A stretch of DNA of 7,925 bases from an uncultured Ruminococcus sp. (GTDB taxonomy: Bacteria > Bacillota > Clostridia > Oscillospirales > CAG-272). The translations under genes were made by a program, and so were the position numbers. Below the pieces are notes generated by a model. It was not told where the DNA came from and did not search any database. It saw nothing but the letters and a program-made list of their open reading frames with translations. Shown piece by piece: positions 1-4,721 of this stretch. The stretch lies in assembly GCA_902766575.1 (NCBI GenBank), contig CACXED010000209.1, positions 1 to 7,925 of the forward strand, given 5' to 3'. How positions within the stretch are numbered: the first letter of the stretch is position 1; the number at the start of each line of letters is the position of its first letter.

Positions 1-1
1 G

Positions 2-352
2 CTCGTGCTGCTGATCTTCGAGCATGAGCCGATTTCGACCGGAAAGCCCGAGGACGCAGAGATAAAGGCAATCAAGCGATACGACCCGGAGTCTGTAAAT
101 CTCTGGTCGGGAGCTGCGGTCGGTTCGGTGAGCCGCAGCGGCGATGAGACGACACGCGAGGTCTATGACCTCATCACACACAATTCGGACGTGATCGGCG
201 GAATTTTCTGCGGACACGAACACAGCGCGTTTTACTCGGAGGTCAGGGCTTTCACGCCCGGCGGCGAGCGGCGCGATATCCCTCAGGTTATCCTCGAGGG
301 CAGTCCGTATGACGATCAGGCAGGGCATATCCTGCGCATTACTATAAAATAA
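2..352 (+). CDS. Metallophosphoesterase (calcineurin-like), C-terminal part
   Basis: This is the 3' end of a gene cut by the left edge. The frame is open from base 2 and ends at TAA 350-352, so about 116 C-terminal residues are seen. Two motifs place it in the calcineurin-like metallophosphoesterase superfamily: FEHEP near the fragment start, matching the conserved strand-end His that binds metal, and CGHEH about 68 residues later, matching the late GHxH metal-binding motif. Members use a two-metal centre to hydrolyse phosphomonoesters or diesters. The N-terminal DxH and GNH motifs would lie outside the window, so the substrate cannot be inferred. Whether the protein is secreted is unknown because the N-terminus is missing. 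The stop lies 18 bases before the rhaA start with no terminator between, so the two genes are probably co-transcribed. The family call is firm; the role is not. Confidence 0.82.
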   Translation, partial: LVLLIFEHEPISTGKPEDAEIKAIKRYDPESVNLWSGAAVGSVSRSGDETTREVYDLITHNSDVIGGIFCGHEHSAFYSEVRAFTPGGERRDIPQVILEGSPYDDQAGHILRITIK

Positions 353-370
353 ATTTAAGGAGAAAGAATC

Positions 371-1621
371 ATGAAAACATTAAAGGCATACGAGCTCGCA
401 AAGGAGCTTTACGCATCCATCGGCGTCGATACCGACAAGGTAATCGAGCGCGTCAAGACCATCCCGGTCTCCATGCACTGCTGGCAGGGCGACGACGTCC
501 GCGGATTTGAGAATCCCGACGGAGACCTCACCGGCGGTATCCAGACCACCGGAAACTACCCCGGCAGAGCTACCACCATCGACGAGCTCCGCGCAGATTT
601 CGAGAAGGCAATCTCTTTCATCCCCGGAAAGAAGAAGATGAGCCTCCACGCGATCTACCTCGACAATCAGGGCAAGAAGGTCGACCGCGACGAGATCGAG
701 CCGAAGCATTTCGAGTCGTGGGTTGACTGGGCCAAGAAGATCGGCGTCGGACTCGACTTCAATCCGACCTGCTTCTCGCATCCGATGAGCAGCACAGGCT
801 TCACTCTTTCGAGCGCGGACGAGAATGTACGTCAGTTCTGGATTGAGCACTGCAAGCGCTCGCGCGTCATCGCCGAGTACTTCGGCAGGGAGCTCGGCGA
901 GACCTCCTGCACCAACTACTGGATTCCCGACGGCTTCAAGGATATTCCGGTCGACCGCTACAGCTACCGCGCGCGCCTTGTCGACTCCTACGACAAGATC
1001 TTCGCAGGTCAGGACAAGAAGCTCAACCTGAACGCCATCGAGAGCAAGGTCTTTGGAATCGGCGCTGAGTCCTGCACGATCGGCTCGCTCGAGATGTGCC
1101 TCGGCTACGCAGTGAAGAACAACCTCATGCTGACCCTCGACACCGGACATTTCCATCCGACCGAGGTCGTTTCAGACAAGATTTCGTCCGCGCTCTGCTA
1201 TCTCGACGACGTTATGCTTCACGTCTCGCGCCCGGTTCGCTGGGACTCCGACCACGTTGTTATCTTTGACGATGAGCTTAAGTATATCGCACAGGAGATC
1301 ATCCGCGGCAATTTCGAGAAGCGCGTACATATCGGTCTCGACTTCTTCGACGCCTCGATCAACCGTATCGCCGCATGGGTCATCGGAACGAGAAATATGC
1401 AGAAGGCGCTTGTCTACGCAATGCTCGAGCCGACCGAAAAGCTCAGACAGTACGAGCTCGAGGGCGACTACACCTCGCGTCTCGCGCTGCTTGAGGAGTA
1501 CAAGACCTATCCCTTCGCGGCTGTCTGGGACTACTACTGCGAGACCGAGAACGTACCGGTCCGCGACGAGTGGCTGCCTGAGGTCAAGAAGTACGAGCAC
1601 GACGTTCTGCTTTCGAGATAA
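371..1621 (+). CDS. rhaA: L-rhamnose isomerase
   Basis: This 416-residue cytoplasmic enzyme interconverts L-rhamnose and L-rhamnulose, the first step of the isomerase route of rhamnose catabolism, which continues through rhamnulokinase and rhamnulose-1-phosphate aldolase. It aligns nearly end to end with the E. coli enzyme (419 residues as I recall it), sharing PVSMHCWQGDDV (32-43), GLDFNP, CFSHP, ESKVFGIGAES, DTGHFHPTEV, HVSRPVRWDSDHVV and HIGLDFFDASINRIAAW. All known metal ligands are present with a constant offset of ten residues: E224, D257, H284 and D324 for one site, H260, D292 and D294 for the other. The ATG is preceded by AAGGAGA at 357-363, seven bases upstream. No kinase, aldolase or rhamnose regulator is visible here, so the rest of the pathway must be further left or elsewhere. 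The gene has no terminator of its own, and the next gene's -35 box begins directly after its stop. Confidence 0.98.
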   Translation: MKTLKAYELAKELYASIGVDTDKVIERVKTIPVSMHCWQGDDVRGFENPDGDLTGGIQTTGNYPGRATTIDELRADFEKAISFIPGKKKMSLHAIYLDNQGKKVDRDEIEPKHFESWVDWAKKIGVGLDFNPTCFSHPMSSTGFTLSSADENVRQFWIEHCKRSRVIAEYFGRELGETSCTNYWIPDGFKDIPVDRYSYRARLVDSYDKIFAGQDKKLNLNAIESKVFGIGAESCTIGSLEMCLGYAVKNNLMLTLDTGHFHPTEVVSDKISSALCYLDDVMLHVSRPVRWDSDHVVIFDDELKYIAQEIIRGNFEKRVHIGLDFFDASINRIAAWVIGTRNMQKALVYAMLEPTEKLRQYELEGDYTSRLALLEEYKTYPFAAVWDYYCETENVPVRDEWLPEVKKYEHDVLLSR

Positions 1622-1622
1622 C

Positions 1623-1651
1623 TTGACATTTTTCTCAGCCTGTGGTATAAT
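1623..1651 (+). promoter_or_regulatory. Consensus sigma-A promoter with extended -10
   Basis: The -35 box TTGACA (1623-1628) and the -10 box TATAAT (1646-1651) both match the consensus perfectly and are separated by 17 bases. The TG of an extended -10 lies at 1643-1644. The -35 begins one base after the rhaA stop codon. The expected transcription start is about 1657-1659, right at the ribosome binding site of the following small gene. Such a promoter is expected to be strong and constitutive. No operator is evident. Confidence 0.9.
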
Positions 1652-1657
1652 ATCTGC

Positions 1658-1664
1658 GAGGTGA
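1658..1664 (+). promoter_or_regulatory. Ribosome binding site favouring the TTG start at 1670
   Basis: GAGGTGA is a seven-base perfect complement to the UCACCUC stretch near the 3' end of 16S rRNA. It lies five bases before TTG at 1670, a good distance for an SD shifted this way. The competing GTG at 1661 lies inside this SD and has no SD of its own. The SD sits at or within a base or two of the predicted transcription start, so the mRNA would have almost no leader. Confidence 0.6.
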
Positions 1665-1669
1665 GAGAC

Positions 1670-1867
1670 TTGAAAAAGGACGATGAGGAGAAATACTGCT
1701 CGCTCTGCCGGTTTTCCTCGGAAATAACCGGACGCGAGGAGATGCTCTGCCGCAAAAAGGGGATAGTTCAGCGCGAATTTTCCTGCCGCAGCTTTATTTA
1801 CGACCCGCTCAAGCGCGTCCCGAGACGCGCTCCCGTGCTCGAGATCCCGGAGCTGCCGGAGATATGA
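1670..1867 (+). CDS. Small four-cysteine conserved hypothetical protein
   Basis: The likely product is a 65-residue basic protein starting at TTG 1670. A GTG start at 1661 would add three residues. It has four cysteines, C10 and C13 in a CxxC (YCSLCRF), C27 and C39, followed by a YDPLKRVPRR segment and a short proline-rich, hydrophobic-acidic tail. The spacing suggests a small zinc-binding fold, which is an inference. I recall similar short proteins with a CxxC start and a YDPLKR-like segment in many Clostridia, without an assigned function. It has no signal peptide or membrane segment, so it should be cytoplasmic. It has its own consensus promoter and a terminator ten bases after its stop, making a compact one-gene unit, though readthrough from rhaA is also possible. 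Its position next to rhamnose metabolism may be accidental. Confidence 0.8.
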   Translation: MKKDDEEKYCSLCRFSSEITGREEMLCRKKGIVQREFSCRSFIYDPLKRVPRRAPVLEIPELPEI

Positions 1868-1876
1868 AGCAAAAAG

Positions 1877-1909
1877 AACTCCCGCACGGTTTTCCGTGTG
1901 GGAGTTTTT
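1877..1909. terminator. Bidirectional intrinsic terminator between convergent genes
   Basis: A 13-base-pair stem (1877-1889 with 1894-1906, one G-T wobble) closes a TTTT loop. On the + strand it runs into TTTTTCTC. On the - strand the stem is followed by C and five T (complement of 1871-1876). It therefore fits termination of the rhaA/small-protein unit from the left and of the parvulin gene from the right, whose stop is about 80 bases away. Confidence 0.93.
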
Positions 1910-1948
1910 CTCATATGTTGAGTTCTGGGGATAAGCTGAATAAATGGA

Positions 1949-1964
1949 GTTTTCGCGCGAAAAC
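1949..1964. repeat. Perfect 16-base palindrome
   Basis: GTTTTCGCGCGAAAAC is identical to its own reverse complement. It lies 25 bases past the 3' end of the parvulin gene, in the convergent intergenic region. As RNA it could fold into a six-pair hairpin with a GCGC loop, but no T tract follows on either strand, so it is not a standard terminator. It could be a protein-binding site or an mRNA-end hairpin. No function is assigned. Confidence 0.55.
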
Positions 1965-1988
1965 AGCCTTAAATCAGCATTTCCCTGA

Positions 1989-3452
1989 TCACCCGGGTAT
2001 GTTCGAGATGAGCTTGTCGTCAAAGGAGACCGGGTAATCGGAGAGCAGAGTCGCGCTGAGCTCGGAGAAGCGCTCGGAAATGATATCGTCAGCGACGCTT
2101 GCCGCCCAGTTTTCGCGGCCGCTGCTCTCGAAATAGACGATGTGGATGCCGCTCGTCGTCTGGATTATCTCGCAGTCGCCGGGCTTGCGGTCGCCGTAGA
2201 AGCACCAGTCGTCAAAGCTTGCCAGAGTTATCCCCTCGGCGAGATCCTCGTAAAGACCGCCGTTGTAGCAGGTGTTCTCGTCCTCGGTCCACGCGAGCGC
2301 GAGCAGAGCGAAGCTCTCGGCGCTGCGGTCTCCCGACTCGAACTCGGCAAGGATCTCCTCTGCCTTTTTCTGCGCCTTTTCTAGACTGCCGTATTTATCC
2401 TCGGTAAAGAGGATGTGCCTTACGTTCACGGTTTTGCTCTCGTCGCGGCTCGGCTCGGAGGTCAGCATATAGATCGTCGTGACCGAGCTTGATTCGTCGG
2501 TGATGACCTTTGTATCGCCGACCGCAGCCTCGGTGAACGCCCATTCGGACAGCTCGCTGCCATCGGTATAGAGCGCGCCCTGCTGCTCGTAGGACGCGAC
2601 AGTCTGCTCAAGCGTCTCGTCCGACATATCGGGCGAGTCCTTTTTGACAAATTCGGCTATCAGCGACTTGAATTCGTCGCTGTTCTTTGCGTTTGCAAAG
2701 CGCTCTGCGGCGAGCGAGGCTTCCTCCTCGGAGACAGCGCCCTCCGACCAGTCGAAGCTGTAGGCCAAGAAGTCGACCGACTGATATTTATAAGGCGCGG
2801 ACTCATAGCGCTCGTTGATCTCGGCGTCGGTCGGAGCGAATTCGGTCTGCTTTGCGTTCTGATACTTGTAGGCGAGCGCTTCTATCGACTTGGCGTCGAG
2901 GATGTCAGAGCTTTTCACTCCGCGTCCGTAGAGCGCTTCGTCGGTATTCTTGACTCTCGTCTCAAGCGCGGCGAGCTCTGCGTCCGAGAGGGCGATTCCC
3001 TCAGCCGCCGCGGCTTCGTTCAGCGCGAGATAGCCGGTGACGTTATCCTTTGCGCCCGACATGAAATAGTCGAACCAGCTCTCACCGTCCGATATGCTCT
3101 GATACTTGGCGCTTGCGGTAGGATCAAAGCCGTAATACTGAACGTAGCTTCCGTAATAGTCGACGAAAGAGTTCAGCACGTCGTTGTAGTAGTAATTCAT
3201 CATCGCGCCGTTGACGTCGATGGCTTTTGAGCTGGCGGCGACCTCGGAACGCAGATATTCGCCCGAGTTGAGACGATGATTGTAGATACCTATCCCGCAG
3301 AGTCCGATCAGTATAACTGCGGCGAGTATCGAAGCGGTGATGATCGCGGTGATCTTCCGGACCTTGGCTTTCTTGGCGGCGAATTCCTCGCGCTCGCGTT
3401 TGAGACGCTGCTTTTCAGAGTTCTGCTCGCGGTTTCGTCTGGCTTTTGACAT
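1989..3452 (-). CDS. Membrane-anchored parvulin-type peptidyl-prolyl isomerase
   Basis: The product of 487 residues is probably an extracytoplasmic foldase that isomerises prolyl bonds in secreted proteins. A Lys/Arg/Glu-rich cytoplasmic N-terminus (1-33, possibly coiled coil) precedes one membrane helix (about 34-56), then a long outer region. The PpiC/parvulin domain is at about 342-440, with VRHILF (344-349), GG (398-399) and GIHIVY (435-440), so both conserved histidines (H346, H437) are present. Residues 120-220 look like the helical SurA/PrsA-type chaperone region, and 225-333 look like a degenerate parvulin copy. C52 lies in the membrane segment but lacks a lipobox (Leu at -1), so this is a type II anchored protein rather than a PrsA-type lipoprotein. 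The ATG at 3452 is chosen because AAAGGAG precedes it by eight bases; an ATG 13 codons upstream has no such site and would begin upstream of the likely transcription start. The gene appears monocistronic. Confidence 0.9.
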   Translation of the reverse strand: MSKARRNREQNSEKQRLKREREEFAAKKAKVRKITAIITASILAAVILIGLCGIGIYNHRLNSGEYLRSEVAASSKAIDVNGAMMNYYYNDVLNSFVDYYGSYVQYYGFDPTASAKYQSISDGESWFDYFMSGAKDNVTGYLALNEAAAAEGIALSDAELAALETRVKNTDEALYGRGVKSSDILDAKSIEALAYKYQNAKQTEFAPTDAEINERYESAPYKYQSVDFLAYSFDWSEGAVSEEEASLAAERFANAKNSDEFKSLIAEFVKKDSPDMSDETLEQTVASYEQQGALYTDGSELSEWAFTEAAVGDTKVITDESSSVTTIYMLTSEPSRDESKTVNVRHILFTEDKYGSLEKAQKKAEEILAEFESGDRSAESFALLALAWTEDENTCYNGGLYEDLAEGITLASFDDWCFYGDRKPGDCEIIQTTSGIHIVYFESSGRENWAASVADDIISERFSELSATLLSDYPVSFDDKLISNIPG

Positions 3453-3460
3453 GGAAACGA

Positions 3461-3467
3461 CTCCTTT
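3461..3467 (-). promoter_or_regulatory. Ribosome binding site of the parvulin gene
   Basis: AAAGGAG on the minus strand lies eight bases before the ATG at 3450-3452. It decides the start, because the longer frame that opens at 3491 would put this site inside the coding region. Confidence 0.85.
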
Positions 3468-3479
3468 ATGTTTTTTTAC

Positions 3480-3488
3480 AGTATACCA
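3480..3488 (-). promoter_or_regulatory. Extended -10 promoter of the parvulin gene
   Basis: On the minus strand TGTGGTATACT gives a TATACT -10 box (3480-3485) with the TG of an extended -10 just upstream (TGG, 3486-3488). No convincing -35 box lies 16-18 bases upstream; the sequence there is simply AT-rich. Transcription would start near 3473, giving a leader of about 20 bases that carries the AAAGGAG site. Confidence 0.7.
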
Positions 3489-3509
3489 CAATTTTATGTA
3501 AATAAAGTG

Positions 3510-3539
3510 AGCGCTCTGTGACGGGCGCTTGATTTTTTT
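3510..3539 (+). terminator. Terminator-like hairpin inside the divergent promoter region
   Basis: AGCGCTC (3510-3516) pairs with GGGCGCT (3523-3529) around a six-base loop; one of the seven pairs is T-G. The 3' arm is followed by TGA and seven T (3533-3539). On the + strand this resembles an intrinsic terminator, but no + strand gene ends here. It lies between the two opposed promoters and could stop antisense transcripts leaving the parvulin gene, or be a relic of a lost gene. Calling it a terminator is tentative. Confidence 0.45.
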
Positions 3540-3566
3540 GTATAGGGTATATATTCATCCGAAAAA

Positions 3567-3575
3567 TGGTATAAT
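3567..3575 (+). promoter_or_regulatory. Extended -10 promoter of the YtvI-like gene
   Basis: TGGTATAAT gives a consensus TATAAT (3570-3575) with the extended -10 TG at 3567-3568. The hexamer 17 bases upstream (GTATAT) is a poor -35. The predicted start near 3582 leaves a leader of about 29 bases containing GGAGGG at 3597-3602, eight bases before the ATG. Confidence 0.7.
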
Positions 3576-3610
3576 GATCCCTGAGAGATGTTATTCGGAG
3601 GGCGGCGGTT

Positions 3611-4720
3611 ATGGATAAAAAGCGCAGGTTCATTATAAATACCGTTTGGTGGCTCCTTGCCGCCGGGATAGTCTGGCTCGCGCTGAGATACGCAGTTCCG
3701 ATACTGATGCCGTTCATTATCGGCTTTCTGACGGCGGCGCTGATAAATCCGCCGGTGCGAGCGCTCTCAAAGCGATTCGATCTTAAGCGCCGTCCGATCG
3801 GAATTCTGATCCTGCTGATCTTCTACGCCACGATAGGTATGCTCGCGACAGTGCTTATCGTCCGCGTCGCGGTGATGCTCGGCGAGCTGTCAAAGGCGCT
3901 GCCGACGATCTACTCCGAGAGCATAGAGCCTTCGATCGGCAAGCTTTTCGAGCTTATCAACAGAGCTGTTGAAAAACTCGGCAGGGTATTCGGAAAGCAC
4001 GGCGGAGTGTTTTCGGACGATCTGGAGGGCTTTTTCGGGACGGTCAAGAGCTCGCTCGGCTCAGCGGTGTCGGATATCTCGGTAAAGGCGCTGACAAAGC
4101 TGTCGGGCTTTGCGGCGGGGATACCGGGAGTGGTGGTGCAGATCGTCTTTGCGGTGATCTCGAGCTTTTTCTTCACCGTTGACTTTGAGAGGATCCTCGC
4201 GGCGCTGAAAAGACTTCTGCCGGAAAAAACAGTCGCGCTGCTGACGTCGGTGCGCGACTGTTCGTTCCGGACGCTCGGGAGGTATATACGCTCCTATGCG
4301 CTGATAATGCTGATAACCTTTGCCGAGCTCTCGGTCGGGCTGATGATACTGCGGATCAGCAAGCCCTTTGCTCTGGCTTTCGGGATAGCGCTGTTCGACA
4401 TTCTTCCGGTGCTCGGGACGGGAGGCGTGCTGCTGCCCTGGGCGCTGATGAAGCTCGTCGGCGGGGACATCGGAAAAGCCGCCGGACTGACGGTGATCTG
4501 GGGGATAGTCTCGATTGTGAGGAACATCATCGAGCCTAAGATCGTCGGCGGTCAGGTGGGGCTTCATCCGCTGGTGACGCTGATTGCGATGTATGTCGGG
4601 ACAAAGCTGTTCGGAGTCACGGGACTGTTCGCGCTTCCGATCGGACTTGCGGTCGCCTATCCGGTCTGGAAAGAGCGGAGGGACAATATCGAGCCGTCAG
4701 AGCGGGATAAAACCTCCTGA
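3611..4720 (+). CDS. ytvI: AI-2E family / YtvI-like integral membrane protein
   Basis: This 369-residue multi-pass membrane protein belongs to the AI-2E transporter family, which includes the sporulation-linked protein YtvI. Two hydrophobic helices lie near the N-terminus (about 8-45), another at 62-90, then a soluble stretch to about 165, and several C-terminal helices (about 170-190, 228-250, 252-280, 288-306, 318-350). Family hallmarks are FFFTVD (186-191), the FDILPVLGTGG segment (262-272) and IEPKIVGGQVGLHPLVTL (307-324). Members are proposed to export small molecules or ions. The YtvI subgroup is named for its conservation in spore formers, and its substrate is unknown to me. GGAGGG eight bases upstream supports the ATG at 3611. 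The gene stands alone: it diverges from the parvulin gene and ends one base from the opposing subtilase gene, with no clear terminator. The symbol is given on family resemblance; a generic AI-2E transporter is the alternative. Confidence 0.85.
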   Translation: MDKKRRFIINTVWWLLAAGIVWLALRYAVPILMPFIIGFLTAALINPPVRALSKRFDLKRRPIGILILLIFYATIGMLATVLIVRVAVMLGELSKALPTIYSESIEPSIGKLFELINRAVEKLGRVFGKHGGVFSDDLEGFFGTVKSSLGSAVSDISVKALTKLSGFAAGIPGVVVQIVFAVISSFFFTVDFERILAALKRLLPEKTVALLTSVRDCSFRTLGRYIRSYALIMLITFAELSVGLMILRISKPFALAFGIALFDILPVLGTGGVLLPWALMKLVGGDIGKAAGLTVIWGIVSIVRNIIEPKIVGGQVGLHPLVTLIAMYVGTKLFGVTGLFALPIGLAVAYPVWKERRDNIEPSERDKTS

Positions 4721-4721
4721 C

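Noticed and set aside
380..1156. Long open frame of 258 codons antisense to rhaA
   Set aside because: It lies opposite a firmly identified gene. Its translation is a low-complexity Val/Ala/Leu/Asp/Glu mix typical of the reverse of GC3-rich coding sequence. No SD or family motif was seen.
1172..2023. 283-codon minus-strand frame spanning the rhaA 3' end, the small gene and the terminator
   Set aside because: It crosses a strong terminator and two better supported genes, and shows no recognisable motif. It is a compositional shadow.
3294..3300. Lipoprotein lipobox at Cys52 of the parvulin protein
   Set aside because: The residues before the Cys are I-G-L; Leu at -1 does not fit a lipobox, and the helix lies after a long charged N-terminus, so a type II membrane anchor is more likely.
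3453..3491. N-terminal extension of the parvulin protein by 13 residues from an ATG at 3491
   Set aside because: It would translate the AAAGGAG site as coding sequence and begin upstream of the likely transcription start near 3473. The ATG at 3452 has ideal SD spacing and precedes the expected basic N-terminus.
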